From Paraburkholderia xenovorans LB400 (lineage in GTDB: Bacteria > Pseudomonadota > Gammaproteobacteria > Burkholderiales > Burkholderiaceae): 64,000 nucleotides of DNA. The stretch spans positions 2,666,001 through 2,730,000 of the forward strand of contig NC_007951.1 in NCBI RefSeq assembly GCF_000013645.1, in the 5' to 3' direction. Under the pieces are notes generated by a model. That model was not told the origin of the DNA. It saw nothing but the letters and a program-made list of their open reading frames with translations, and did no database searches. Positions 44,870 through 54,790 of this stretch are shown one piece after another. Position 1 is the stretch's first letter. Every line of letters begins with the position of its first letter. The position numbers and the translations under genes are program-made.

Positions 44870-46141
44870 TCATGAATTAGCCGCCTGCTTTTCAAACAAC
44901 TCCCGGAACACCGGATAAATATCGGCCGCGGTCTCGACCTTCTTCATTGCCATGTGCGGCTGGCTCAATGCCAGTTGCGCATATTCGAGCCACAGGTTCT
45001 GCTCTTCCGGTGTCACCTGAATATACGCAAAATAGCGCACCTTCTCCAGGATGTCATCCGAGAGTATCTTGCGGCACTTTGGCGAGTCGTCGGTCCAGTT
45101 GTCGCCGTCCGACGCCTGGGCGCCGTAAATATTCCATTCAGTCGGCGAATAACGCTCGTCCATTACCTTCTTCATCAGCTCCAGCGCGCTCGATACTACC
45201 GTGCCGCCGCTTTCGGTCGAATGGAAGAAGGTGTCTTCGTCGACCTCTTCGGCGCGCGTATGGTGGCGGATGAACACCACCTCGATACGCTCGTAATTGC
45301 GCTTGAGAAACAGATACAGCAGGATGAAGAAGCGCTTGGCGAGGTCCTTGCGCTGCTCGTCCATGGAACCGGACACATCCATCAGACAGAACATCACCGC
45401 CTGGCTCGAAGGCGTGGGCTGCTTCACGCGGTTCACGTAGCGCAGATCGAAGGGATCGATGAACGGAATCCGCCAGATGCGCCCGCGCAAATGGTGAATT
45501 TCCTCTTCGAGCAGCTTGATCTCTTCGCGACGATCGTCGGGATCGGCTTTCATCGTCTCGAGTTGCCGTTCCATCTCGTGCAACTGGTTGACGAGCGGCG
45601 CACCGAGCGCGATGCGGCGGCCGAGCGCGCTGCGCAGCGAACGGACCACGTCGATGTTATTCGGCGTGCCTTCCGCAGCCCAGCCCGCGCGGATGCTTTT
45701 CCACGTGGGCACGGCCATCAGATGGGTTTTGACGAGACGCGGCAGTTCGAGGTCGTCGAAGAAATACTGCATGAACTCTTCGCGGCTCAGCTCGAACACG
45801 AAGTCGTCCTGACCCTCGCCTTCATTGCTGGCCTGATTGCCCCCGCCTCCGCCGCCGCCCCCTTGCGGGCGCTGGATCTTGTCGCCGCGGATGTAGTCGG
45901 AATTGCCCGGATGCACCATTTCCCGCTTGCCGCCGGGCCCATGCCGGAACGACGGCTCCGCAATGTCCTTGCGCGGAATGGTGATGCTCTGGGTGTTCTG
46001 AATATCCTTGATGCTGCGATCGCGCACGGCTTCCGAAACTGCGCGACGAATGTAGTTCTTGACGCGACGCAAAAAACGTTCGCGATTCGCAATGCTCTTG
46101 TTCTTGCCTGCCAACCTGCGGTCGATGATTTGATGAAGCAC
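44870..46141 (-). CDS. yeaH: YeaH/YhbH-family protein (DUF444, von Willebrand A domain)
   Basis: The 423-residue protein begins MLHQIIDRRLAGKNKSIANR, has a poly-Gly linker (QGGGGGGGGNQ) near residue 95, and a C-terminal VWA domain with the MIDAS motif FCLMDVSGSMDEQRK. It is encoded between prkA and spoVR, the conserved trio of the general stress response. It is thought to work with the PrkA kinase; the mechanism is not settled. Confidence 0.95.
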   Translation of the reverse strand: MLHQIIDRRLAGKNKSIANRERFLRRVKNYIRRAVSEAVRDRSIKDIQNTQSITIPRKDIAEPSFRHGPGGKREMVHPGNSDYIRGDKIQRPQGGGGGGGGNQASNEGEGQDDFVFELSREEFMQYFFDDLELPRLVKTHLMAVPTWKSIRAGWAAEGTPNNIDVVRSLRSALGRRIALGAPLVNQLHEMERQLETMKADPDDRREEIKLLEEEIHHLRGRIWRIPFIDPFDLRYVNRVKQPTPSSQAVMFCLMDVSGSMDEQRKDLAKRFFILLYLFLKRNYERIEVVFIRHHTRAEEVDEDTFFHSTESGGTVVSSALELMKKVMDERYSPTEWNIYGAQASDGDNWTDDSPKCRKILSDDILEKVRYFAYIQVTPEEQNLWLEYAQLALSQPHMAMKKVETAADIYPVFRELFEKQAANS

Positions 46142-46281
46142 GCCCGGTCTCCAATCCCATGCAGCTGCGCTAATTTCCGGTGCGCGAGACGCACGCTGCG
46201 CGATGCAGCGCTATGTCCATACAGCTTGCGCCTCGCAAGGTGCCCGCGCGACCCTGCCGCGCGGGCGGCACGCAATGCGCA

Positions 46282-48204
46282 TCATGACGACTTGCGCACG
46301 CGCAGATACCAGTCACACAGCAAGCGCACCTGCTTCGGCGTATAGCCCTTCGTCACCATACGATTGACGAAGTCTTCGTGCTTGCGTTGCTCTTCCGCCG
46401 AGCCCTTGGCGTTGAACGAGATCACCGGCAACAGCTCTTCCGTGTTCGAGAACATCTTCTTTTCGATCACGACGCGCAGCTTCTCGTAGCTGACCCATGC
46501 CGGATTCTTCCCGCCATTGGCAGCACGCGCACGCAGCACAAAGTTCACGATCTCGTTGCGGAAGTCCTTCGGGTTGCTGATGCCCGCGGGTTTCTCGATC
46601 TTCTCCAGTTCGGCGTTCAGCGCCGCGCGGTCGAAACTCTCGCCGGTGTCGTGGTCGCGGAACTCCTGATCCTGAATCCAGAAGTCCGCATACGTCACGT
46701 AGCGATCGAAAATGTTCTGACCGTACTCGGAATACGACTCCAGATACGCGGTCTGAATCTCCTTGCCGATAAATTCCGCATAGCGCGAGGCAAGCACGTC
46801 CTTGATGAAGGACAGATACTTCTGCTCGGTTTCCGGTGGGAACTGCTCGCGTTCGATCTGCTGTTCGAGCACGTACATCAGGTGCACCGGATTGGCCGCG
46901 ACCTCGGTCGAGTCGAAGTTGAATACGCGCGAGAGGATCTTGAACGCGAAACGGGTCGACACGCCGGTCATCCCTTCATCCACGCCCGCGAAATCGCGGT
47001 ACTCCTGATAAGACTTGGCCTTCGGATCGGTGTCTTTCAGGTTCTCGCCGTCGTACACCTGCATCTTCGAAAAGAGGCTCGAATTCTCCGGCTCCTGCAA
47101 ACGCGTGAGCACGGACATCTGCGCCATCATCTTCAAGGTGCCCGGCGCGCACACCGCATTCGCGAGCGAAGAATTACGCAGCAGCTTCTCGTAGATCTTG
47201 ATCTCTTCACCGTAGCGCAGGCAGTACGGCACCTTCACCACGAAGATCCGGTCGAGCAGTGCTTCGTTGTTGCGGTTGTTGCGGAACGCCTTCCATTCGG
47301 ACTCGTTCGAGTGAGCGAGAATCACGCCGTCGAACGGGATTGCACCGAAGCCTTCCGTACCCTTGAAGTTGCCTTCCTGAGTCGCCGTGAGCAGCGGGTG
47401 CAGCACCTTGATCGGCGCCTTGAACATTTCCACGAATTCGAGCAGGCCCTGATTCGCGAGACACAGGCCACCGGAGTAGCTGTAGGCGTCCGCGTCATCC
47501 TGTGCGTACTGTTCGAGCTTGCGGATGTCGACCTTACCGACCAGCGACGAAATGTCCTGATTGTTTTCGTCGCCCGGCTCGGTTTTGGCTATACCGATCT
47601 GGCGAAGGATCGACGGGTAGCGGCGCACCACGCGGAACTTGCGGATGTCGCCGTTGTATTCGTGCAGGCGCTTGACCGCCCACGGACTCAGGATGCTTTT
47701 CAGGTAGCGCCGTGGAATGCCATATTGTTCTTCGAGAATCGGGCCGTCTTCCTCGTAGTCGAACAGACCGAGGGGCGACTCGTTCACGGGCGAGCCCTTG
47801 ATCGCGTAAAACGGCACACGCTCCATGAGCTGCTTGAGACGTTCCGCGATCGACGATTTACCGCCGCCGACCGGGCCCAACAGATACAGAATCTGCTTCT
47901 TTTCTTCAAGCCCCTGGGCCGAGTGCCGGAAGTAGGCGACCACCTGCTCGATCACCTCTTCCATTCCGTAGAACTCACGGAATGCGGGGTATACCTTGAT
48001 GACCTTGTTCGCGAAGATGCGCGACAGGCGCGGATCGTTACGAGTGTCGATCTGTTCCGGCTCCCCGATCGCCGTCAACATGCGTTCGCCAGCCGTGGCG
48101 TACGCGGCGGGATTGTCTTTGCAGAGCGCGAGATACTCCTCGAGCGAGAGCTCATCTTCTCGCGTTTTCTCGAAGCGGGTCGCGAAACTGCTGTAGATAT
48201 CCAT
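46282..48204 (-). CDS. prkA: PrkA-family serine kinase / AAA+ protein (YeaG)
   Basis: The 640-residue protein has an N-terminal AAA-type domain with Walker A LLGPVGGGKSSIAERL near residue 110 and Walker-B-like segments, and a C-terminal PrkA kinase-like domain. YeaG/PrkA proteins respond to nitrogen starvation and stationary phase. It is the first gene of a three-gene operon ended by the terminator at 43068-43103. GGAGG precedes ATG 48204. An 800-base noncoding region lies upstream. Confidence 0.95.
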   Translation of the reverse strand: MDIYSSFATRFEKTREDELSLEEYLALCKDNPAAYATAGERMLTAIGEPEQIDTRNDPRLSRIFANKVIKVYPAFREFYGMEEVIEQVVAYFRHSAQGLEEKKQILYLLGPVGGGKSSIAERLKQLMERVPFYAIKGSPVNESPLGLFDYEEDGPILEEQYGIPRRYLKSILSPWAVKRLHEYNGDIRKFRVVRRYPSILRQIGIAKTEPGDENNQDISSLVGKVDIRKLEQYAQDDADAYSYSGGLCLANQGLLEFVEMFKAPIKVLHPLLTATQEGNFKGTEGFGAIPFDGVILAHSNESEWKAFRNNRNNEALLDRIFVVKVPYCLRYGEEIKIYEKLLRNSSLANAVCAPGTLKMMAQMSVLTRLQEPENSSLFSKMQVYDGENLKDTDPKAKSYQEYRDFAGVDEGMTGVSTRFAFKILSRVFNFDSTEVAANPVHLMYVLEQQIEREQFPPETEQKYLSFIKDVLASRYAEFIGKEIQTAYLESYSEYGQNIFDRYVTYADFWIQDQEFRDHDTGESFDRAALNAELEKIEKPAGISNPKDFRNEIVNFVLRARAANGGKNPAWVSYEKLRVVIEKKMFSNTEELLPVISFNAKGSAEEQRKHEDFVNRMVTKGYTPKQVRLLCDWYLRVRKSS

Positions 48205-49012
48205 GCTACCTCCTCGCCGAAGTCTAGACCGATGTCGTGCGCGGCGCGCTATTCGGAAACGACATCGCTCGAATTCATCCTAAACCCTTTTAAATTTTTT
48301 TTCACGAACTACGTTGCGAAAATCGCGCCGCATTCGCCTCCCGACATTCCTCACTTGGAAACAAAGTTTCGACCACCTACAATCTTGCACTCATATCGCA
48401 GCGATTGCGGTCATGCGCCGCTGCCTTTGCACTCATGCCTCGACGCCGCATCAGCACTCTCGCGCAGTGCTGCTCAGTGCTCCTGCCATACTGTCCTGCG
48501 GCAGCCGTTACGTTCATCGAACAATCCCACTGCTGTATCAGACAGCGTGTCTGCACACACACACTTTGTTGCCGAAAGCGCGCACGTCTGGCCGCTTTCT
48601 GTGTCCAGCCACTTTTTTCATCAACGCGCGACACAAGCGTTCGGTCTACACAAACAGTCGGCTGTTACATGTTGATGCGCAGTTAGTGTGCCGTGCCAAT
48701 CTGAAACAGACTGCGCCTGTGCCACATCACCCGGTTCGTCAACGCGTGAGCGGTTTTGTTCCGCACGCTTTCGCGAGCGCGTCACAATTCCCGCGTGAAC
48801 CGATAAAGCTTCGTCCTTCACATGCCGCTTCGCATTAACCGCGTGAGCGGCATGGTTAGTCGCATGTTTAACTGGATGACGGCAAGACCGTGCGCCGTTC
48901 CAATAGGTGTATACGGCAGCGGCGCCGTCACGGATGCGATGAATGTAAAACGGCTGCCCGCAGGCAGCCGTTCGAGTGAAATTCCGTAATGCGCTGTTAC
49001 AAGCGCGACGTC
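48205..49012. other. Long intergenic region upstream of prkA
   Basis: This 808-base stretch has visibly lower GC than its surroundings, AT-rich tracts next to prkA (48285-48305) and a CA-rich repeat (about 48552-48563). Plus-strand open frames cross it, but their composition is Ser/His/Arg/Cys-rich and they lack ribosome sites, so none is called. It should hold the prkA promoter and the terminator of the hydratase gene. No sigma-54 (TGGCAC-N5-TTGC) site was found. Confidence 0.45.
48947..48972 (-). terminator. Intrinsic terminator after the hydratase gene
   Basis: AACGGCTGCC and GGCAGCCGTT form a perfect 10-bp stem with loop CGCA; on the minus strand a short T-run follows. It lies 40 bases after the hydratase stop. 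Confidence 0.75.
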
Positions 49013-49774
49013 TCAGGTCAGTTCGATTTCCACTTCTCCGAGGCCGTCGATATGTCCGCGCACGATGCCCGCTTTGTGCAGCCGGTGAGCGCCGACGTAC
49101 GAACCGGTGGTGAGCGTCCATTCCGGCTCGATGGTGATGCCCATCGCGGCGCAATGGTTGACGAACCACACCAGCAATTCGCGCGGGTCGCCCGCCGGAT
49201 TGCCCGTGGCTTCCGGGATTAGCGAATCGCCGTCGAAACTCAGCTCCAGTTCGGGTGAAACGAAGTCGAAGCCACGCGCCAGGCCCGCGTACGCGACCGG
49301 ATGGCCCGTAATCAACGCGCCGTTGTTTTGCGCGTCGGCCAGCTGCGCAAGCGGCGCGACGTTCGGCCACTCGGTGAATCGGCTGTCGACGATCTCGATG
49401 GCCGGCAGCACGACGCCGACTTTGGCCAGCACCTCGTCGCGCGCATAGGCGCGGCCGCGGGGCTCGATCGCCTCCGCGAAGCGGAATGCGATCTCCAGTT
49501 CCACCAGCACCCGGAAGAAGCTGTCGTGCGCGATGCGCGCCGGCGACGGCAGCACCAGCGAGCCCGGAATCGGCGCGCCCGCGGCGGCGCCGCCGGGCAC
49601 TTTGGCGCCGATCTTCCAGCCGCCGGTCGATTCGCCGAGACCGGCGATGACCGCCTGCTGGATCGCGTACGCGGTTGCCGCATCGGGCGGCAGGCTGTCG
49701 GGGGCGGGCACATCGATCGGGCGATGCTGCCGGCGTGCTTCGACGAGGCGGTGCGCGAGGTCGTGAGGCGTCAT
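49013..49774 (-). CDS. 2-keto-4-pentenoate hydratase / fumarylacetoacetate-hydrolase family (MhpD-like)
   Basis: The 253-residue enzyme has the MhpD/DmpE-type layout: GWKIGAKVPGG, metal ligands in ELEIAFRFAEAIEPRGRAY, and PAIEIVDSRF, with a late IEPEWTLTTGSYVG. The family hydrates 2-oxopent-4-enoate or decarboxylates related acids in aromatic meta-cleavage. No other pathway genes are adjacent, so the substrate is open. The ATG at 49774 follows AAAGGA; the longer frame to 49981 is unsupported. Confidence 0.88.
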   Translation of the reverse strand: MTPHDLAHRLVEARRQHRPIDVPAPDSLPPDAATAYAIQQAVIAGLGESTGGWKIGAKVPGGAAAGAPIPGSLVLPSPARIAHDSFFRVLVELEIAFRFAEAIEPRGRAYARDEVLAKVGVVLPAIEIVDSRFTEWPNVAPLAQLADAQNNGALITGHPVAYAGLARGFDFVSPELELSFDGDSLIPEATGNPAGDPRELLVWFVNHCAAMGITIEPEWTLTTGSYVGAHRLHKAGIVRGHIDGLGEVEIELT

Positions 49775-50188
49775 GTCGGTCCTTTGGGGCTGGCGCATTG
49801 AGCGGTTGAGTATGGCGTGCTGGTGAATGGATGGCCATGTGTGGCAGCGCTCGAAGGCGGCGAAACCACGCCCGTCGGACTGACGCTGCGCGTCAGCGAT
49901 CGCCGCAACATGCCTGCAGCGTCCCAGGGGAACTCCCTTCGGGGCGCAGCCCGGGAAGAGTTCCTTCGGGGCGTCCGTCAATGTACCGGATCATGACGCT
50001 CGCCAGGGGTACGGACTGCGCTCGCAAACGTTACTTAACGCGCTCACCATGAAAAAAGACCGCGAATGCCGATGCAATCGCGGTCTTTTTGAGCAACGTA
50101 GCCACGGCGCCGGCAGATTACCCAGTTACTGGGATCCATCCGCGCGGCGGGAATGAATGTTGCGAAAAAATTTCAGCGGCACTCCCGC
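49775..50188. other. Intergenic region between chemoreceptor and hydratase genes
   Basis: This region holds a 7-bp inverted repeat GGAACTC ... GAGTTCC (49929-49964) overlapping a direct repeat CCTTCGGGGCG (49936-49946 and 49963-49973), about 155 bases upstream of the hydratase. A strong terminator lies at 50053-50090. No gene seen. Confidence 0.5.
50053..50090. terminator. Intrinsic terminator of the chemoreceptor gene
   Basis: AAAAAGACCGCG and CGCGGTCTTTTT form a 12-bp stem with a 14-base loop and A/T runs on both sides, so it can work on both strands. It is 100 bases past the chemoreceptor stop on the minus strand. Confidence 0.85.
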
Positions 50189-51994
50189 TCAGAACGTTTC
50201 CCAATCGTGGTCGCTGCCGGCGTCGGCCGTCGCGATGGCTTTGGCGGGCATGCGTGCCGGCGCGGCGGCGGGCTGCGGCGTCGCGGCTGGCGCTTTCGTT
50301 ACGGCTACGGGCGCGGACGCGGTTGCAGTTGCGCCTTGCGGCGCGGAATGCGCGGCGGCGGTACGCGCCCCCTTCCGGGCTACCACGGCGCGCTGCGGCG
50401 CGGGCGCGGGCGCGCGCTTCGGCGCGGCGCTCGGCGGCGCCGCGTAACCGGTTTCTTCCAGCTGGAACACGGCGACCGCGTGCCGCAGCTTGCCGGCCTG
50501 ATCTTCGAGCGACGACGCCGCGGCCGCCGCTTCTTCGACCAGCGCGGCATTTTGCTGGGTGACTTCGTCCATCTGCGTGACGGCGCGCGCCACCTGATCG
50601 ATGCCGCCGCTCTGTTCTTCCGAAGCCGCGGCGATTTCGCCCATGATGTCGGTCACACGCTGCACCGCGCCGATGATATCGGTCATGGTGCGACCGGCTT
50701 CGTCGACCAGGGCCGAGCCCGACTGCACGCGCTCGACCGAGGTATCGATCAGTTCCTTGATTTCCTTCGCCGCAGCCGACGAACGCTGCGCGAGGCTGCG
50801 CACTTCGCCCGCCACGACCGCGAAACCGCGCCCGTCTTCGCCGGCGCGCGCCGCTTCCACCGCCGCGTTCAGGGCGAGGATGTTGGTCTGGAACGCAATC
50901 CCTTCGATGATCGAAATAATGTCGGCGATCCGGGCCGAGCTCTGGTTGATGTCGCCCATCGTGCCGACCACCTTGTCGACCACCGCGCTGCCCTTGTTGG
51001 CGATCTCCGACGCGTTGGCCGCCAGCGAACTCGCCTGGCGGGCGTTGTCGGCGTTCTGCCTGACCGTGCCGGTGAGCTCTTCCATGCTGGAGGCGGTTTG
51101 CTGCAGCGCCGAAGCCTGCTCTTCGGTGCGCGAGGACAGGTCGATATTGCCGGCGGCGATCTGACGGGTGGCGGTCGCAATCGATTCGCTGCCGCTGCGC
51201 ACGCTACGCACCGTGTCGGTGAGGCTGCGCTGCATCCTGGCGATCCCTTCGAGCAGTCGCCCCATTTCATCGCGCGAGGTCACGATGACCGGCCGGCGCA
51301 GATCGCCCGCTGAGATCGCGTCGAAATAGCCGAGCGCCGCGTCGAGCGGCCGGGCGATCGCGCGGCTGAGCGCCAGGTACGAGATCGCCGCGGCCAGCAC
51401 GCCGATCAGCAGCGCGCCGCCACTGATCAGGCGGAACAGTTCGAAGCTGCTTTCCGCCGCGTCGTAGCCCTCTTTCGCCGATGTGAACTGGTATTTGCGC
51501 AAGGCGTCGTCGGCATTGGCGAGGTCGTTGTAGGCGACTTGCAGGCGCTTGGCGCCGTCCACCAGCTTCGCCTGATCGTTCGCGGCGATGGTCGCCGCAA
51601 AGGCGTCCAGTTGCTGATGCAGTGCTTCGCGTCTGGACACGACGTCCTGCGCGAGGCGGTCCTCGTCCGGCTCGCGCGGCAGATCCATGTACTGTTTCCA
51701 CCACATGTCCGACGTGGCGCGCATGCCACGCGCTCGCTCGAGCGTCGGCGCGGCTTCCGGCGTGCCTATCATGAACGCTGCGCGGTCGAGCGCCAGCCGC
51801 TCACGCGCCGCGTAAAGTTCGGCATTGCCGATGTCGACCGCGCTCGGCATGGCGTTGGTGAAAGTGTCGCTTAAGGCGTGGTTCGAACGGCTCATGCCGA
51901 ACAGTCCGAACACGCCGATGGCCACCAGCAACGCGGCGAGAAAAGCCATCGTGAGGCCTATCCGCGCCTTGATCGTAATGCCCTTGTTCAACAT
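50189..51994 (-). CDS. Methyl-accepting chemotaxis protein with C-terminal CheR/CheB tether (DWETF)
   Basis: The 601-residue receptor has TM1 ([20 protein letters not shown]), a helical periplasmic sensor, TM2 ([20 protein letters not shown]), HAMP and the signalling tip [21 protein letters not shown] long Ala/Pro-rich linker follows, and the chain ends in DWETF, closely matching the NWETF pentapeptide that recruits CheR and CheB in enteric Tsr/Tar. So it is probably a high-abundance receptor that can assist others, including the tether-less receptor at 24395. Ligand unknown. Confidence 0.95.
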   Translation of the reverse strand: MLNKGITIKARIGLTMAFLAALLVAIGVFGLFGMSRSNHALSDTFTNAMPSAVDIGNAELYAARERLALDRAAFMIGTPEAAPTLERARGMRATSDMWWKQYMDLPREPDEDRLAQDVVSRREALHQQLDAFAATIAANDQAKLVDGAKRLQVAYNDLANADDALRKYQFTSAKEGYDAAESSFELFRLISGGALLIGVLAAAISYLALSRAIARPLDAALGYFDAISAGDLRRPVIVTSRDEMGRLLEGIARMQRSLTDTVRSVRSGSESIATATRQIAAGNIDLSSRTEEQASALQQTASSMEELTGTVRQNADNARQASSLAANASEIANKGSAVVDKVVGTMGDINQSSARIADIISIIEGIAFQTNILALNAAVEAARAGEDGRGFAVVAGEVRSLAQRSSAAAKEIKELIDTSVERVQSGSALVDEAGRTMTDIIGAVQRVTDIMGEIAAASEEQSGGIDQVARAVTQMDEVTQQNAALVEEAAAAASSLEDQAGKLRHAVAVFQLEETGYAAPPSAAPKRAPAPAPQRAVVARKGARTAAAHSAPQGATATASAPVAVTKAPAATPQPAAAPARMPAKAIATADAGSDHDWETF

Positions 51995-52466
51995 GCGTGG
52001 TTCCTGTGCTTGAAAAATGAGAGTTGCGTGCGCAGCGTGGAAAAGCGTGTGGTTGCTGCGTGTCGGCGCTCATTTGAGGCGGCGCTCTAATAACTTCTGT
52101 TTACGGCATGGCGATGGCTTCCTTGAAGGATTTATATGGTATGAGGAAAGCCGCCGTAAGCAACAGGAAGAAATTACAAACCGCTGACGATGTTGCGGTT
52201 GCGGGTGAATGAACGCAGCGAGTGCGCACCAACGCGTGCAGAGGGAAGTTAGAAAGGGGAAGCTGCGGCGGCGCGGTGGAAATACGGCGGGTGACGGCGT
52301 GGCTGGCGGCGAGCGCGCCAGCCACGCCACCCGTGCCACGAGAGCCACCCATGCCACGAGAGGCCATTCCGGTTATCAGCAGCGGTTACGCACGAATGCG
52401 TAGCGCAAGTAGCCGCGGTCCGCCGCTGGGCGAATGCGCGTCTGAAAGTCCGCGCACGGCGGCGCC
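51995..52466. other. Intergenic region between rbsR and chemoreceptor genes
   Basis: This 472-base region contains an 18-bp direct repeat, GCCACCCGTGCCACGAGA (52326-52343) and its near-copy (52344-52361, one difference). An AT-rich stretch at 52080-52190 probably carries the chemoreceptor promoter. No gene is supported. Confidence 0.45.
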
Positions 52467-53507
52467 TCAGGCCGCCAGATTGCGTTTGGCCGCACCGCCC
52501 CAGGTCGCGGTGGATTCGCGCACGATCAGGCGCGGCGAAACGACGCGCCGGCGCCCCGGCGGACGCGGACTGCCGGACGAGGTGCCGGCGATCCGCTCGA
52601 TCAGCGTCTGCGCGGCCATGTCGCCGAGCGCGCGCACCGATTGCCCGACGGTCGAGAGCGCTGGATAAGTGAAGCGTCCCAGTTCGATATCGTCGAAACC
52701 GATGATCGAGCAATCACGCGGCACGCTGATGTTGCGTTCGGCGGCTGCGCGCAGCGCGCCGATGCCCATCATGTCGTTGCAGGCAAAAATCGCCGACGGT
52801 TTGACCGTGTCGAACAACTGGCCGGCCGCACGGTGGCCGCCGGTGCCCGAAAAATCGCTTTCGACGATCGCATCGGGCGGAATCTCGATGCCGCGCTCGG
52901 TCATCGCACGGATAAAACCGTGCACGCGCATTGCGCTGACCGCCGTCTGAACCGGCCCCGTTATGCAGCCGATCCGCACGTGCCCCAGTTCGAGCAGGTG
53001 CCGGGTCGCGAAATACGCGCCCTTCTCGTGGTCGATCTGCACCAGATCCGCGTTCAGCCCTTCGATGTTGCGATCCAGAATGACCAGCGGCTCGCGCGAG
53101 TCGGCGAGCGTCTGCGCGAGCACGGCGTCGTCGCCGGCGGAGGCGACGATCAGGCCGTCGATGCGCTTTTCCTGCAGCACGCGAAGATAGTTGCGCTGCT
53201 TGGCCGGATCGTCGTCGGAATTGCAGAAGAACACGCAATAGCCGTTGCGTGAGCAACCGTCTTCGATCCCGCGCGCCAGTTCCGCGAAATACGGGTTCGT
53301 GGTGTTCGGCACGACGAGCCCGATCGTCGCCGTCGAACGCGCCTTCAGCGAGCGGGCCACCGCCGACGGAACATAGTGAAGCTGACGGATCGCGTGTTCG
53401 ACCTTCGCGCGCACGTCGGCCGACACCGGCCGCGAGTTGTTCACCACGTGGGATACCGTCGTGAACGACACGCCCGCCGCGGCCGCTACATCCTTGATCG
53501 TCGCCAT
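52467..53507 (-). CDS. rbsR: LacI-family repressor of the sugar operon (RbsR-like)
   Basis: The 346-residue repressor has a LacI helix-turn-helix (MATIKDVAAAAGVSFTTVSH) and hinge (YVPSAVARSLKARST). Its periplasmic-binding-like sugar domain includes IGLVVPNTTNPYFAELARGI and IFACNDMMGIGALRAA. It follows rbsC on the same strand after 185 bases. The palindrome CGCAAACGTTTGCG (57728-57741) upstream of rbsB is its likely operator. Ribose is inferred as inducer from operon order. Confidence 0.9.
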   Translation of the reverse strand: MATIKDVAAAAGVSFTTVSHVVNNSRPVSADVRAKVEHAIRQLHYVPSAVARSLKARSTATIGLVVPNTTNPYFAELARGIEDGCSRNGYCVFFCNSDDDPAKQRNYLRVLQEKRIDGLIVASAGDDAVLAQTLADSREPLVILDRNIEGLNADLVQIDHEKGAYFATRHLLELGHVRIGCITGPVQTAVSAMRVHGFIRAMTERGIEIPPDAIVESDFSGTGGHRAAGQLFDTVKPSAIFACNDMMGIGALRAAAERNISVPRDCSIIGFDDIELGRFTYPALSTVGQSVRALGDMAAQTLIERIAGTSSGSPRPPGRRRVVSPRLIVRESTATWGGAAKRNLAA

Positions 53508-53692
53508 AACCTGTTGCTCTCCTGCCTGTTTTGCCCACCGGCCACGCCACCTGGCGACCCACCGGACGTCTTCTTCGAAGACTGACCAAACCCATGAATT
53601 CTTACGCTTTACCGCTCATGACGCCGTGACTGCCCTTGCTGCGTTATTCTCCGGCCCGTGCTGTCGGCCTGTTCCGCGCGTGCCGCCCCCAA

Positions 53693-54790
53693 TCAGGCGC
53701 GCTTGCGGCGGCTGCGATACGTATCCAGCACCACCGCCACCACGATCACCGCGCCGGTGATCATCCGCTTGGTCGGCTCGTTCGCGCCGATCTGCGCGAG
53801 CCCGGCCGCCAGCACCGATATGATCAACACGCCAAAAAAAGTGCTGATGACCGAGCCGCGCCCGCCCATCAGGCTCGTGCCGCCAATCACCACGGCCGCG
53901 ATCACCTGCAGCTCCAGGCCGACGCCCGCATTCGGATCGGCCGCTTCCAGACGCGAGATCTGGAACAGCGCGGCCAGCCCGGCGAGGCCGCCCATCAGCG
54001 CAAACACGATCACCTTGTACGGCCGCGGATTGACGCCCGCCAGCCGCACGGCTTCCTCATTGGTGCCGATGCCGACCAGGTAGCGGCCGAACACCGTGCG
54101 CGTCAACACCAACTGCGCGATCACCATCACCGCCACCGCGATCAGGAACGCCGGCGAGATGCCGACGGCGATCGGGTTCGAGAGAAAATCGAACGCGTCG
54201 CCGATGTAGGCGGTGCGCGAATTCGTCATCTGATACGCCATGCCGCGCGCGGCTTCCAGCACGCCGAGCGAGACGATGAACGACGGAATCCGCCAGCCCA
54301 CCGTCACCGCGCCGGTAAGGGTGCCCGTCAACGCCGCCGCGGCGACGCCGAGCAGCGCCGACGGCAACGGCCCCCAGCCCCACTTCAGCGCGGCCACGCT
54401 CACCACCGACCCACCCAGCGCCAGCACCGATCCCACCGACAGATCGATCCCGGCGATGATCAGCACGAAAGTCATGCCCACCGACATCACCACCAGATCG
54501 GGAATCTGGTTGGCGATCGTGCTGAACGTGTCGTACGTCAGAAAGTGCGAACTCAGCAGCGAGAACAGCACGATCATCGCCAGCAACGCGCCGGCGAGCC
54601 CGAGGTAATTCGAAAAGCCCAGGCGCGTGCCGGCCGGCTTGCCGCTCGCGAGCGGCGCCGACGGGTCGGCTGGCGGTGTCGCGCCACTCGCGCCACTCGC
54701 GCCGCCTGCGCCGCCTGCACCACCTGCACCATCCGTGCGGCCCGCGCCCGGCTTGTCGCCCGATGCTTCCGGCAACGACTGATCGTTCAT
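53693..54790 (-). CDS. rbsC: Sugar ABC transporter permease (RbsC-like)
   Basis: The 365-residue permease has a Gly/Ala-rich N-terminal linker of about 50 residues and then roughly ten helices. The family signature DLSVGSVLALGGSVVSVAAL and NEEAVRLAGVNPRPYKV are present. ATG 54790 overlaps the rbsA stop (ATGA), showing coupling. With RbsA and RbsB it forms a CUT2-type pentose importer. Confidence 0.92.
   Translation of the reverse strand: MNDQSLPEASGDKPGAGRTDGAGGAGGAGGASGASGATPPADPSAPLASGKPAGTRLGFSNYLGLAGALLAMIVLFSLLSSHFLTYDTFSTIANQIPDLVVMSVGMTFVLIIAGIDLSVGSVLALGGSVVSVAALKWGWGPLPSALLGVAAAALTGTLTGAVTVGWRIPSFIVSLGVLEAARGMAYQMTNSRTAYIGDAFDFLSNPIAVGISPAFLIAVAVMVIAQLVLTRTVFGRYLVGIGTNEEAVRLAGVNPRPYKVIVFALMGGLAGLAALFQISRLEAADPNAGVGLELQVIAAVVIGGTSLMGGRGSVISTFFGVLIISVLAAGLAQIGANEPTKRMITGAVIVVAVVLDTYRSRRKRA

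Noticed and set aside
46378..48675. 765-codon plus-strand frame opposite prkA
   Set aside because: Shadow of the PrkA reading frame on the other strand, a common effect in GC-rich DNA.
48314..48838. 174-codon plus-strand frame upstream of prkA
   Set aside because: Rich in His, Arg, Cys and Ser with no ribosome site or motif; likely a chance frame in noncoding DNA.
52085..52115. Possible sigma-28 promoter (TAAA-N16-GCCG) upstream of the chemoreceptor
   Set aside because: The spacing is one base too long and the -10 lacks ATAA, so the match is too weak.
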